Assembly: GCA_965218725.1 (NCBI GenBank)
Contig: CBDCLO010000002.1
Coordinates: forward strand, 310,001-374,000
Source of the DNA: WTHC01 sp965218725
GTDB lineage: Archaea > Thermoproteota > Nitrososphaeria > Nitrososphaerales > Nitrosopumilaceae
Reading direction: 5' to 3'
Length of the DNA: 64,000 nucleotides
Part shown: positions 18,767 through 28,765 of the stretch, piece after piece
Layout of the letters: every line of letters starts with the position of its first letter
How positions within the stretch are numbered: the stretch's first letter is position 1
Position numbers and translations under genes: made by a program
Notes under the pieces: generated by a model
Told to the model about the DNA's origin: nothing
The model's input: only the letters and a program-made list of their open reading frames with translations
The model's database searches: none

Positions 18767-19639
18767 ATGATTAAAAAAATTGGTGTTATTGGAACAGGCA
18801 TGTTGGGTAAAGCTATATGCATACGTCTCTTAGATTTAAAATTTAACTTAACAGTCTTTAATAGAACAAAATCAAAACTATTAGAACTTGCTAAATTAGG
18901 AGCTACCATAGTAAACAAACCAAATGAAATAACAAATCAAGATATAATACTAACAATTGTAAGAGATGCGTATGCTATAAATGATATAGCATTTGGTAAA
19001 AATGGAATAGTAGAAAGAAAATTTAATGATTTAACAATTGCTGACATAAGCACTATAAATCCAATAGAATCAGATAAAATAGCAAAGAAACTCGCTAGGT
19101 TTAACATAACTATGTTAAATACACCAGTTATGGGAGGTCCCAATGTAGCATTAAATGGTAAATTAGTAATGATGGTATCAGGAAATAAAAAAAAATACAA
19201 AAAATACGAGAGATTTTTCAAAAATATAGCAGAGAAAGTATTTTATTTAGGAGGAGGTAACACAGCACAATTTATAAAACTTTCAATGAATATACAAATA
19301 GCATTTCTAGCAGCATCAATTTCAGAAGGAATAGTTTTTGCTAAAGGTGCATCAATAGATCCGAGATTATTTTTAAAAGTATTAAATTCAACATACTTCA
19401 AAACTGGAATGAGTATGAACAAAGCATATAAAATGATAGAAAATAATTTTAAAGCGACTTTTACATTAAGTAATCTAAAAAAAGATTTAGATACAATAAT
19501 AAAGACATCGAATAGTCTTAATATTAATCTGCCAGCCACAAAAAATATCGATAAAATTTATGAAAATGCAATTAAATTTGGATTTGGTGATTTGGATTAT
19601 ACAGGGATTTTAGCATATCACAATAAAAACAATTTTTAG
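18767..19639 (+). CDS. Beta-hydroxyacid dehydrogenase (3-hydroxyisobutyrate dehydrogenase family)
   Basis: This 290-residue NAD(P)-dependent oxidoreductase has the Rossmann motif IGVIGTGMLGKAI and FNRTKSK (a basic residue suggesting NADP). The substrate-binding NTPVMGGPNVALNGKLVMMVSG corresponds to the family PVSGG motif, and the catalytic lysine is in FIKLSMN. These enzymes reduce small 3-oxo acids or semialdehydes such as glyoxylate or succinic semialdehyde. The physiological substrate is not evident. Confidence 0.9.
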   Translation: MIKKIGVIGTGMLGKAICIRLLDLKFNLTVFNRTKSKLLELAKLGATIVNKPNEITNQDIILTIVRDAYAINDIAFGKNGIVERKFNDLTIADISTINPIESDKIAKKLARFNITMLNTPVMGGPNVALNGKLVMMVSGNKKKYKKYERFFKNIAEKVFYLGGGNTAQFIKLSMNIQIAFLAASISEGIVFAKGASIDPRLFLKVLNSTYFKTGMSMNKAYKMIENNFKATFTLSNLKKDLDTIIKTSNSLNINLPATKNIDKIYENAIKFGFGDLDYTGILAYHNKNNF

Positions 19640-19678
19640 AGTAAATTATTTTTTTCTAAATTATAATACTAAACTAAT

Positions 19679-20641
19679 TTATTTTTCTGTAATTGGTTCA
19701 GAATGTATTCCAATTTTTTTTAGGTATTCTGAAAATTCATTTACAAACCCATGTGTAGTATATACTTTTTCTGCATTTGTTTTATGTATTACATTGATTA
19801 GCTCATTAAAATCACAGTGATCACTTAATGGAAAAGAATAGTCATGTTGTCTACCAAAAAAAAATCTAGTAGAGTTGGCCCAACCCGTAAAACCTATTGT
19901 TATTGCACCAAACTTAGATTTCATCCTAGTTATAAATTCATTTTTTTCTGACATAAAAGGCGTGATCATAATCCATGGTTTTTTGTGTAGTAATCCATTT
20001 GCTTCTGCATCTATTTCATTTATGCCATTTTTCAAGTTTACTCCTAACTCAATATACAAATCATTAATTTGTTTTATCATGTGATGATAATATATTGGAT
20101 CCCAATGTGAAAAAAGTTGCGTTAATATTTGAGCTTTTCCTAGCGCATGCCCAAGTAATATTATAGGTAAGCCTTTGGAATATAGATCAGATATTAGCAC
20201 ATTTACTTTTTTTACTATTATCTCTAATTTTGGAAATACAAATTCAGGTAAACCAAAAGTACACTCTGTTATAATTATTTTACATTTAGGTACTTTAGCA
20301 CCTTTTATGAAACATCTATTTCGCGTGCATATATCACTAGTATAGAATAGATCATCAAGTAATAATCCTTTTGATCCTAATATATGCCCATTATCAATAA
20401 GTGTAAAATTATCTAATGTGTCAACAAAATTTTTTATATTTAATCCATAATGCATCATAATTCTTTTTGTTTCTGTAGATGCTAATATTGTACCATTATT
20501 ACTAATTATAGGTAGATGATCTTTATGTGCATGCGAAACAAAGTTTATTGTATTCATATTAATTCTTTTAGGGTCCAAGCTAACAAATTTATTATTAATT
20601 CTACATAGTATGCCGTTTTTTGTAATAGTTACTTTTGGCAA
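19679..20641 (-). CDS. Metallo-beta-lactamase-fold exonuclease-like protein
   Basis: This 320-residue MBL-fold protein belongs to the mRNA/DNA 3'-end processing (YSH1/Exo-like) group. The metal motif is SHAHKDHLPI (HxHxDH). Later motifs are TSDICTRNRCF, ITECTFGLPEF and FPLSDHCDFNELI near the C-terminus, followed by YTTHGF. It is related to the ligase-associated exonuclease family, but no DNA ligase gene is adjacent. A role in RNA or DNA end processing is inferred from the family. Confidence 0.87.
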   Translation of the reverse strand: MPKVTITKNGILCRINNKFVSLDPKRINMNTINFVSHAHKDHLPIISNNGTILASTETKRIMMHYGLNIKNFVDTLDNFTLIDNGHILGSKGLLLDDLFYTSDICTRNRCFIKGAKVPKCKIIITECTFGLPEFVFPKLEIIVKKVNVLISDLYSKGLPIILLGHALGKAQILTQLFSHWDPIYYHHMIKQINDLYIELGVNLKNGINEIDAEANGLLHKKPWIMITPFMSEKNEFITRMKSKFGAITIGFTGWANSTRFFFGRQHDYSFPLSDHCDFNELINVIHKTNAEKVYTTHGFVNEFSEYLKKIGIHSEPITEK

Positions 20642-20697
20642 TGTATTACAAATGATATTGTGTGATATAAATTACTGATTTAGGACATTAAAAATCA

Positions 20698-21318
20698 TTG
20701 TTAAACATAGCAATTTTGATTTCTGATAGAGGAAGCAATATGAAAGCAATTTTAGAATCGATAACTAATAAAAAAATCTTGGTAAATAGTGTTACAGTAA
20801 TCACAAATAACCCACTTGCAAGAGGTATAAAAATTGCTAATAAGTTTGGAATTGAACCTGAAATTATTCAAAATACAAAAAAAAAATTAGAATATGATAA
20901 TAAAATCATATCTATTTTAAAAAAACATAATGTAACACCGCAAAATGGTCTTATTTGTTTAGCAGGTTTTATGAAAATTATAGGTAATAAACTTATCAAG
21001 AAATATAAAGGTAGAATAATGAATATTCATCCATCTTTATTACCTGCTTTTCCAGGTTTAGATGCTCAAAAACAAGCATTGGAGTATGGTGTAAAATACT
21101 CTGGATGCACTGTTCATTTTGTTGATGAAGGGATAGATACTGGTCCCATAATTTTACAAGATATTATTAAAATAAAAAATGATGATACCAACTCAACTAT
21201 AGCAAAAAAAATTCTTATAAAGGAGCATAAGTTATATACTAAGGCTATAGAATTATTTGTAACTGGTAGAATAAAAACCACAGGAAGAATTGTAAGAATT
21301 AATTACAATAGTGTGTAA
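20698..21318 (+). CDS. purN: Phosphoribosylglycinamide formyltransferase
   Basis: PurN adds the formyl group from 10-formyl-tetrahydrofolate to GAR in purine synthesis. The 206-residue protein has ILISDRGSNM, the folate/catalytic segment MNIHPSLLPAFPG and the YGVKYSGCTVHFVDEGIDTGPII motif with catalytic His and Asp. The start is TTG at 20698. It begins a rightward one-carbon block with folD 10 bp downstream. Confidence 0.95.
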   Translation: MLNIAILISDRGSNMKAILESITNKKILVNSVTVITNNPLARGIKIANKFGIEPEIIQNTKKKLEYDNKIISILKKHNVTPQNGLICLAGFMKIIGNKLIKKYKGRIMNIHPSLLPAFPGLDAQKQALEYGVKYSGCTVHFVDEGIDTGPIILQDIIKIKNDDTNSTIAKKILIKEHKLYTKAIELFVTGRIKTTGRIVRINYNSV

Positions 21319-21328
21319 TAATTAATTA

Positions 21329-22183
21329 TTGTCATGCATAAAAATAAATGGAATTGAAGTATCGAAATATGTTAAAAAACAGGTGAAAACAAAGATAGAT
21401 CAATTAAGATCCAACGGGATAGAACCATGTCTAGCAACTATATTGGTAGGAAGTGATATAGCTTCAACAACATATATAAAAAATAAACATATTGCGTGTA
21501 AAGAAGTAGGTATATGCACTGTAGATCATAGATTACCACCAACTTTTTCTCAACAAGAAATGGATAAATTGATTGATTCACTTAATAGTGATAGAAACAT
21601 TCATGGAATACTAGTACAACTACCATTACCAAGTAAATTGAATATGTTTAGAACGATTTCTAGAATAGATCCGCATAAAGATGTTGATGGGCTTACCCCA
21701 TATAATTTGGGGTTATTAACATTTGGTAAAAAAATGTTAGTTGCATGTACTCCATCAGGTATAATGGAGATGTTCAGATATTACAAAATAGTGCTATCAG
21801 GAAAAAATGTAATAGTCATAAATAGAAGCAATTTGATTGGAAAACCATTACATAGTTTATTAATAAAACAGGATGCTACTGTGATATCATGTCATTCAAT
21901 GACTATAAATTTAAAAAAATTGTGCAAGTTAGGTGATATAATAATTACAGCAGTAGGAAATAGATCCAAATTTATTTTAACTGAAGATATGATTAAACGT
22001 AATGCTGTAGTAATAGATGCAGCAATATCAAAATATAATGATAGATTAATTGGAGATACTGATTTTGAAAAGATAATCAATAAAGCATCATATGCAACAC
22101 CAGTTCCAGGTGGTGTTGGACCAGTCACAGTTGCTATGTTATTAAAAAATACTAGCATTGCTGCATCATTAGTAAATAATTGA
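21329..22183 (+). CDS. folD: Bifunctional methylene-THF dehydrogenase / methenyl-THF cyclohydrolase
   Basis: FolD interconverts methylene-, methenyl- and 10-formyl-tetrahydrofolate and so supplies PurN. The 284-residue protein shows the catalytic TTYIKNKHIAC (YxxxK), LVQLPLPSK, DPHKDVDGLTPYN, the NAD(P) motif VINRSNLIGKPL and the C-terminal PVPGGVGPVTVAML. The start is TTG at 21329. Its stop codon overlaps the TTG start of the next gene, a sign of translational coupling. Confidence 0.96.
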   Translation: MSCIKINGIEVSKYVKKQVKTKIDQLRSNGIEPCLATILVGSDIASTTYIKNKHIACKEVGICTVDHRLPPTFSQQEMDKLIDSLNSDRNIHGILVQLPLPSKLNMFRTISRIDPHKDVDGLTPYNLGLLTFGKKMLVACTPSGIMEMFRYYKIVLSGKNVIVINRSNLIGKPLHSLLIKQDATVISCHSMTINLKKLCKLGDIIITAVGNRSKFILTEDMIKRNAVVIDAAISKYNDRLIGDTDFEKIINKASYATPVPGGVGPVTVAMLLKNTSIAASLVNN

Positions 22184-22740
22184 CACAAGAAATTATCAAA
22201 ATCTCACTACGAAAAAACATGTTAAAAAATAGAGATGCAATGACTAAATATCTACAAGAAACATTAAGTAAAAATATATGTGAAAAATTAAAGTTAACAG
22301 ATATTTATAAAAATGCAGTCAATGTAGCATGTTATTGGTCTATTGGTAGTGAAGTTAGGACTAGTAATATAATCACTGATGTATTAAAACACAAAAAACT
22401 GTTACTTCCAAAAATAGTCAATAAAAGTATAATTTTTAGATATGTAAGTGATTTACAAAATATAACTAAAGGAATATATGGAGTGATGGAACCGACAGAC
22501 AAATATTGTTGTAGGTATGATGACATAGACTTGATGCTTGTCCCAACTGTAGCTATCAGCAGAAATGGAGCACGACTAGGATATGGACACGGTTATTATG
22601 ACAGATTTCTGTCTGTTTTTAATATAAAAACTGTTTCGTTGATATATTCTAATCAAATAGTTAAATACATACCTCAACAAAATCATGATGCAGTAATTAA
22701 TTATATAGTTACTGAGAATAAATATTTTAAGTCACTATAG
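22180..22740 (+). CDS. 5-formyltetrahydrofolate cyclo-ligase
   Basis: This ATP-dependent enzyme returns 5-formyl-THF to the active methenyl-THF pool. The 186-residue protein has the N-terminal basic segment SLRKNMLKNRDAM, the substrate loop LMLVPTVAISRNGARLGYG and the GHGYYDRFL motif that binds phosphate of ATP. It overlaps folD by 4 bp (TTGA), and its end overlaps the convergent purD by 6 bp. The product logically serves the folD/purN route beside it. Confidence 0.92.
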   Translation: MTQEIIKISLRKNMLKNRDAMTKYLQETLSKNICEKLKLTDIYKNAVNVACYWSIGSEVRTSNIITDVLKHKKLLLPKIVNKSIIFRYVSDLQNITKGIYGVMEPTDKYCCRYDDIDLMLVPTVAISRNGARLGYGHGYYDRFLSVFNIKTVSLIYSNQIVKYIPQQNHDAVINYIVTENKYFKSL

Positions 22741-23985
22741 ATCAACATTTTTACCAATATCTTTCCTATAGTATCTATTTTTCCATTTAATTTTGTTGGC
22801 CATATAATATGCTTTGTTAGATGCTGATTCAATTGTATCTCCCAATGCAACAACGCTTAATACTCTTCCACCATTAGTAAAAATTTTATTTTTAATGATT
22901 TTTGTTCCATTATGAAAAACTAACGTATCATTAATTTTGTAATCAAGTCCAGAAATCAGTTCATTTTTAATATATTTGTTAGGATATCCACTAGAAGATA
23001 GTATTACACATACAGCGCTTTTTTTTTTCCACATAGGTAATGGCATTGAAGATAAGATGCCATCTGTACTTGCAATTAAATAGTCATATAAATCAGAATC
23101 TAACCGTGCAATTATTGACTGGCATTCAGGATCACCCATTCTAACATTAAATTCTAAAACATATGGCTCGCTGTTTTTTATTATTATACCAGCATATAGA
23201 AAACCAATAAATGGTGTTTGTCTATGTTTCATCGTGTAGACTGTCTTTTGTATTATCTTTTTCTTAATTTTTTCTTCTATTACATTAGTTAACTTTACAG
23301 GAGAATATGAGCCCATTCCGCCAGTGTTTGGTCCTTTGTTTTCATCGTAAATTCTTTTATAGTCCTTGCTTGTAGCCATTGGAATTATTGAATTTCCATC
23401 AGCTAAAACTATGTATGATATTTCATTTCCTCTTATATACTCTTCAATTATTATTTTGTTACCTGCACTACCAAATACATTTTTTAGTAATATGTTATTA
23501 ATTACTGATGTTGATTCATTAATATCAGAACATACAAAAGCTCCTTTTCCAGCTGCCAACCCATCTGTCTTTATTACAATTGGATGTTCGGAGGATTTTA
23601 CATATTCTATAGCAAGTTTACATTCATCAAAAATTTCAAATGATGGTGTTGGTATTTTATTTTTTTTCATAAAAACTTTGGACCATGCCTTACTAGTTTC
23701 TAATTTAGATGCAGCTCTAGTTGGTCCAAAAATTTTTAAATTTTTTTCATAGAATTTATCAACTATTCCTTTATCAAGTGGTATTTCTGTACCTACTACA
23801 GTAAAACAGTGGTTGTGTGTTGCAAATTCTATAAGTTTATCTATATCTAATCCTGTACTGATGTTTTTATGAGTACCACCATTTCCAGGTGCAAAATAAA
23901 TATTGTTCACTTTTGGGCTTTGTTTTAACTTCCACCCCAGTGCATGTTCCCTTCCTCCAGAACCTATGATTAATACATTACTCAC
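22735..23985 (-). CDS. purD: Phosphoribosylamine-glycine ligase
   Basis: PurD makes GAR, the substrate of PurN encoded 1.4 kb away on the other strand. The 416-residue ATP-grasp protein begins VLIIGSGGREHALGWKL. It has FAPGNGGT, IKTDGLAAGKG, the signature NTGGMGSYSP and EFNVRMGDPECQ with metal-binding residues. The start is GTG at 23985. It diverges from ileS, and the 97-bp gap must hold both promoters. Confidence 0.95.
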   Translation of the reverse strand: MSNVLIIGSGGREHALGWKLKQSPKVNNIYFAPGNGGTHKNISTGLDIDKLIEFATHNHCFTVVGTEIPLDKGIVDKFYEKNLKIFGPTRAASKLETSKAWSKVFMKKNKIPTPSFEIFDECKLAIEYVKSSEHPIVIKTDGLAAGKGAFVCSDINESTSVINNILLKNVFGSAGNKIIIEEYIRGNEISYIVLADGNSIIPMATSKDYKRIYDENKGPNTGGMGSYSPVKLTNVIEEKIKKKIIQKTVYTMKHRQTPFIGFLYAGIIIKNSEPYVLEFNVRMGDPECQSIIARLDSDLYDYLIASTDGILSSMPLPMWKKKSAVCVILSSSGYPNKYIKNELISGLDYKINDTLVFHNGTKIIKNKIFTNGGRVLSVVALGDTIESASNKAYYMANKIKWKNRYYRKDIGKNVDL

Positions 23986-24082
23986 AAACTGTCACTTATA
24001 CACCATATATAACTCGATTAAATATTTTAATTATTGTATTAATGATTTACTTTATAATATCACAAATGCACAAAAATATAAT

Positions 24083-27000
24083 ATGCAAATAAAAAGTGAT
24101 CTAGATTTAAAGCAGATTGAGAGTGATATCAGGAATAATTTTACAAATATTAATTTACAAAAGCTAATAGAAGATTCAAAAATTAATGAGATTATGTTTA
24201 TCGAAGGCCCACCAACTCTTAACGGTACTCCACATATAGGTCACCTAAGAGGTAGAATAATAAAAGATTTATGGTATAGATATAATACATTAAAAGGTTA
24301 TAGAATAAAATTCAATTCTGGATGGGATACACAAGGACTGCCTGTTGAGCTACAAGCTGAAAAAGAATTAGGCATATCTGGTGGTAAGAAAGAGATGTTA
24401 ACATCTATAGGTATAGAAAAATTGGTATCTGAATGCAGAAAACTGGTTAACAAATATCACAAAATATGGTTGGATATGGATCTGTTGTTAGGCATGTCAT
24501 TTAATCAAAAACTAGCTTACTGGACATATGACAATAAATATATGGAAAAGGAATGGCAATTTTTAAAAAAAGCTTATGAAAATGGAATTTTGACTAGTAG
24601 ATACAAAGTTATTGCATATTGTCCAAGTTGTCAAACATCGCTTAGCCATACAGAGATTAGCCAAACATACGAAGTCGTTGAAGATCCATCGTTATATTAT
24701 AAAATAAAACTAGAAAAAGAAAATATTTTTTTGGTTGTCTGGACTACAATGCCGTTTACATTAGTGACGGATGCAATGGTTTGTGTTAACCCAAATGAAA
24801 ATTATGTATATATGAATGTGAATGATGAAGTATGGGTATTATGTGAAAAACAACTTAATGCGTTTGTTAATGATGTAAGTATTAATAATTATAAGATACT
24901 AAAAACAGTCAAAGGAATAGAACTAGAAGGAAAAAAATACGTGCATCCATTACTGAAAAAAATTCCTAAACTAAATGAACTTGCAAAAAATATAGATTTT
25001 CACATTGTGGTGGCTGAAAAATTTGTTGATGTTGATACAGGTAGCGGCATAGTACATATTGCACCAGCTAACGGAGAAGTTGACTATGATATAGCAATAA
25101 AAAGACATATACCTATTTTTAATCCAATAAACGATGAAGTAAAGTTCACTGCTGATGCCGGAGAATATGCAGGATTATTTGTTAGAAATGCAGATCAAAA
25201 AATAGTTGATGATATTTTAAAATGTGATGCACTAATTAAAATAGGAAAAATAAAACATAAGTATCCATTATGCTGGCGTTCACGACATAAAATAGTTTGG
25301 TTAGCAAAAAGAGAATACTTTTATATGATAAATAAACTCGGTGATAAAGCTATAAATGCAGCAAATAAAGTGGATTATTTTTTCGATCAAACAAAAAATA
25401 GATTTTTAAAGATAATAGAAGAAAAGCATCCGTGGTGTATATCACGAGAAAGATTTTGGGGAAGTCCTATTCCAATTTGGAACTGTAAGAATTGTGGAAA
25501 CATAGAAAGATTATTCTCAAGAAATGAAATAATAGATCATGCGTATAAACTACCTGATGGGCCAAATTTTGAGTTACATCGACCTTGGATTGATAACATA
25601 GTTATAAAATGTAAAAAATGTAGTACAATAATGAAACGTGAACCATTTGTATTAGATACATGGCATAATAGTGGTGCTGCAGCATATGCATCATTATCAG
25701 AAAATGAATATAACAATAAAATACCAGTAAAATTCTTAACAGAAGGAATAGATCAAACTCGAGGTTGGGCATACACATTACTAATAGAAAATGTAATTCT
25801 AAGAAATGAACAAATTTCTCCATATAAATCATTTTTATTTCAAGGCCATGTATTAGATAAAAATGGAAATAAAATGAGCAAAAGTTCAGGCAATGTTATA
25901 GATGCAATAAAATTGCTTACAAAATACCCTGTTGACATAATACGATATTATTTTATATGGAAATCAAATCCAATAGAACCTATTAATTTTAGTGAAAAAG
26001 AATTAATGTTAAGACCATATCAAATTATTAATACATTATACAATCTACATTTATATTTTAAACAAAATAGCGAATATGAAAAATTCATTCCTGTCGAATG
26101 CTGTATTAACGAAAATATTTTGCAAATTACAGACATGTGGATATTATCTAAACTTCAAAAATTAATTATACAAATAGATATAAATAATACATCATGTAGA
26201 TTCCATGAAGCTGCGAAGGCATTAGAAAATTTTATTATTAATTTGTTCAGCCAATCATATATACCTATAATAAGAAATGAGTTATGGAATGAAACAGAAT
26301 CAAAAAAAGAAAGAAGAAGATCTATTTATAAAATCTTATTTCATATACTAAAAACTATATATATTTTGATTCATCCTTTATGTCCATTTATTAGTGAATA
26401 TTTATACCACAGTATATTTAAAGGAAAAAAAAGCATTTTGCTAGATACATGGCCACAACCACAAATTAAATTAGTAAACGACGATATTGAGAAATCATTT
26501 GATTTAATGAAAGAAATAATTTCAATGTCGATAGCAGCTAGAATGAAAGGTGGACTAAAAAGACGTTGGCCACTTGATAAGGTGATTATTTGCATAGACG
26601 GAAATAAAAAATCAATACTTGAACCGGTCAATGAACTATTGGTTTCACAGATTAATATTAAACAATGTAATGTCACAGAGATTAACTATAGCAATGATAT
26701 ATTAAAACTTATTTTAGAATTGAATGTGAATAAATTACCAATAATACCACAAATAAAATTGGATAAAAAGAATATTGCTCCAAAATTAAAACATGACATT
26801 AAATTATTATTAGATGAAATTTCCAAAATTGATCCTTATGAAATAATAAGAAAGTTATATGTGGATAGAGCTTTCATATGTTATTTGGGTACTAAAAAAA
26901 TTGTACTCAATAAAAATGATTTTATAATAAACTTTGACTCAAAAGATAATTTTATAAAGATTATTAGTAATAACATAATTGTTTTTCTTTCTACAATTCG

Positions 27001-27268
27001 TAGCAAAAAAACACGCGACGAAGGAATTATAAAAGACTTAGCAAGAAGGTTACAATCATTAAGAAAAGAACGTGGATATAAACCAACCATGATACTAAAT
27101 ACCGCATCAATATTGGATTTAGACACAGAATCATTGAAAATTATCAAAGAAAAAGAAAAAGAATTGACCTATCTAGTGAGGGTAAAACAAATAAATTTTA
27201 TTGAATCATGTACAAAATACAAGTGTGATGATATAAATGGTAGAAAAATAAGAATATCAATAGAATGA
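24083..27268 (+). CDS. ileS: Isoleucyl-tRNA synthetase
   Basis: This class I synthetase charges tRNA-Ile. From ATG 24083 it has 1061 residues, normal for archaeal IleS. It shows HIGH (51-54) in PPTLNGTPHIGHLRGR, an editing domain (VWTTMPFTLVTDAMV; GSGIVHIAPANGEVDYD), WCISRERFWGSPIPIW, and KMSKS (597-601) in NGNKMSKSSGN. The anticodon-binding and C-terminal domains complete it. The frame is open back to 23903, but that would add 60 non-homologous residues and run into purD, so the internal ATG is chosen. Confidence 0.96.
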   Translation: MQIKSDLDLKQIESDIRNNFTNINLQKLIEDSKINEIMFIEGPPTLNGTPHIGHLRGRIIKDLWYRYNTLKGYRIKFNSGWDTQGLPVELQAEKELGISGGKKEMLTSIGIEKLVSECRKLVNKYHKIWLDMDLLLGMSFNQKLAYWTYDNKYMEKEWQFLKKAYENGILTSRYKVIAYCPSCQTSLSHTEISQTYEVVEDPSLYYKIKLEKENIFLVVWTTMPFTLVTDAMVCVNPNENYVYMNVNDEVWVLCEKQLNAFVNDVSINNYKILKTVKGIELEGKKYVHPLLKKIPKLNELAKNIDFHIVVAEKFVDVDTGSGIVHIAPANGEVDYDIAIKRHIPIFNPINDEVKFTADAGEYAGLFVRNADQKIVDDILKCDALIKIGKIKHKYPLCWRSRHKIVWLAKREYFYMINKLGDKAINAANKVDYFFDQTKNRFLKIIEEKHPWCISRERFWGSPIPIWNCKNCGNIERLFSRNEIIDHAYKLPDGPNFELHRPWIDNIVIKCKKCSTIMKREPFVLDTWHNSGAAAYASLSENEYNNKIPVKFLTEGIDQTRGWAYTLLIENVILRNEQISPYKSFLFQGHVLDKNGNKMSKSSGNVIDAIKLLTKYPVDIIRYYFIWKSNPIEPINFSEKELMLRPYQIINTLYNLHLYFKQNSEYEKFIPVECCINENILQITDMWILSKLQKLIIQIDINNTSCRFHEAAKALENFIINLFSQSYIPIIRNELWNETESKKERRRSIYKILFHILKTIYILIHPLCPFISEYLYHSIFKGKKSILLDTWPQPQIKLVNDDIEKSFDLMKEIISMSIAARMKGGLKRRWPLDKVIICIDGNKKSILEPVNELLVSQINIKQCNVTEINYSNDILKLILELNVNKLPIIPQIKLDKKNIAPKLKHDIKLLLDEISKIDPYEIIRKLYVDRAFICYLGTKKIVLNKNDFIINFDSKDNFIKIISNNIIVFLSTIRSKKTRDEGIIKDLARRLQSLRKERGYKPTMILNTASILDLDTESLKIIKEKEKELTYLVRVKQINFIESCTKYKCDDINGRKIRISIE

Positions 27269-27297
27269 TTTAACTTTAAAAATTCTGTATTAGTAAC

Positions 27298-27642
27298 ATG
27301 TCAAAACAAACTAATTTGGATTTATGGCTTATTAATTATTTATCAAGTTTGTTACGTAAGTGTACACACATAATAAAAAAAATAAATAAACCAATAATAT
27401 TATATAGACAGACAGTAGAAGAAAGTGGAAATGTGTATGAAGAGATAGTGTGTACATTAACTGATGGTTATATTGTTGAACAGTTAGTTATATCAGGCGG
27501 TTTTTTGGTCCCAAGTTTTAGACAACAATTTGTTTTTACTATTAACGAGTTTACAGAGAAGATGATATTAAAAAGTAGGGAATTGTTTTTACAGATAATA
27601 GATGTATTAGAAAACTATTTGACTCAAACAGAATATAAATAA
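27298..27642 (+). CDS. Conserved-looking hypothetical protein between ileS and sucC
   Basis: I do not recognise this 114-residue protein. It is predicted to be mixed alpha/beta with no membrane segment. It lies 29 bp after ileS and 19 bp before sucC, all on the same strand, so it is probably translated from a shared transcript. Its function cannot be inferred from the sequence. Confidence 0.65.
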   Translation: MSKQTNLDLWLINYLSSLLRKCTHIIKKINKPIILYRQTVEESGNVYEEIVCTLTDGYIVEQLVISGGFLVPSFRQQFVFTINEFTEKMILKSRELFLQIIDVLENYLTQTEYK

Positions 27643-27661
27643 TTACTGATACTAATCATTT

Positions 27662-28765
27662 ATGAGACTACTAGAATACCAAGCAAAGGAGATGTTTTCA
27701 GAATATGGAATAGAAATACCGAAAGGATTTGTTTCATGTAATGTAGCTGATGCAAAAGATCATATTCAAAAATTAAAGTTTCCAGTAGTTATTAAAGCTC
27801 AGGTACCTGTAGGTGGAAGGGGTAAAGCTGGAGCAATACAAAAATGCAGTAATATAGATGATTGTATTGTAAAATATTCTCAAATATTAAAAATGACAAT
27901 AAAATCTGAAAAAACTAGATCAATTCTAATAGAACAGCTAATAGAACATAAAAAAGAGTTGTATTTGTCAATATTCTTAAATCGTGGTAAAAGATGTTAT
28001 AATATAATTGCATCGTCACATGGCGGTATTAATATAGAATCTGTTAAAAACCAAACAATAGATGAGATAAAATTAGATCATATTGATAAAAATCTATCAA
28101 AAAATATTGCACAAAAAATAGGATTGGGGAAAAAATCAATATCATATTTTATAGAGTTACTGCAAAATATGTTTAGGTTAATTATTGAAAAAGAAGTTGA
28201 GCTTGCTGAGATTAATCCGCTGGTGGTATTGGACAATAACAAATTACTTGCATTAGATGGAAAAATAATAACAGATGATAATGCGAGTTTTAGACATAAT
28301 GAATTACAAAAATTCAGGGAGAAGACAACACTTGAAGAAAAAGCTGAAAAAAATGGTTTTACATTAATAGAACTAGATGGAAATATAGCTGTAATTGGTA
28401 ATGGTGCTGGTTTAGTTATGTCAACATTGGATATATTGTCAGATAGTGGTGGAAAAGCCGCATGCTTTTTGGATGTAGGAGGAAGTGCAACAATAAATTC
28501 AGTTTATGAAGCATTAAAGTTAATAAGTGAAATAAAGAAAGTAGACGGCATATTAATAAATCTCTATGGAGGTATAGTTAAAACTACCACCGTTGCACTA
28601 GCTTTTGTAAGAGCACATGGTAATAGGTTAATAAAAGTACCTGTATCTACCAGATTAAGGGGAGCTGAAGCTGAAAAATCAAAGGAAATATTTGCTGATA
28701 CAAAAACACCTGTTTTTGATTCAGTAGAGGAAGCAATAAATTTTATATTAAGTAAAACAAGATAA
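27662..28765 (+). CDS. sucC: Succinyl-CoA ligase (ADP-forming) beta subunit
   Basis: The beta subunit carries the ATP-grasp nucleotide site of succinyl-CoA synthetase. The 367-residue protein starts LLEYQAKEMFSEYGI and has VVIKAQVPVGGRGKAG, AEINPLVV and the C-terminal FLDVGGSATI and GILINLYGGIVKTT. The overlap with sucD (stop TAATG at 28763-28767) is typical of coupled subunits. In ammonia-oxidising archaea this enzyme fits a (partial) TCA cycle alongside the citrate synthase at 55144. Confidence 0.95.
   Translation: MRLLEYQAKEMFSEYGIEIPKGFVSCNVADAKDHIQKLKFPVVIKAQVPVGGRGKAGAIQKCSNIDDCIVKYSQILKMTIKSEKTRSILIEQLIEHKKELYLSIFLNRGKRCYNIIASSHGGINIESVKNQTIDEIKLDHIDKNLSKNIAQKIGLGKKSISYFIELLQNMFRLIIEKEVELAEINPLVVLDNNKLLALDGKIITDDNASFRHNELQKFREKTTLEEKAEKNGFTLIELDGNIAVIGNGAGLVMSTLDILSDSGGKAACFLDVGGSATINSVYEALKLISEIKKVDGILINLYGGIVKTTTVALAFVRAHGNRLIKVPVSTRLRGAEAEKSKEIFADTKTPVFDSVEEAINFILSKTR

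Noticed and set aside
23903..24082. N-terminal extension of IleS
   Set aside because: The extra 60 residues do not look like IleS and would overlap purD; ATG 24083 gives a standard start.
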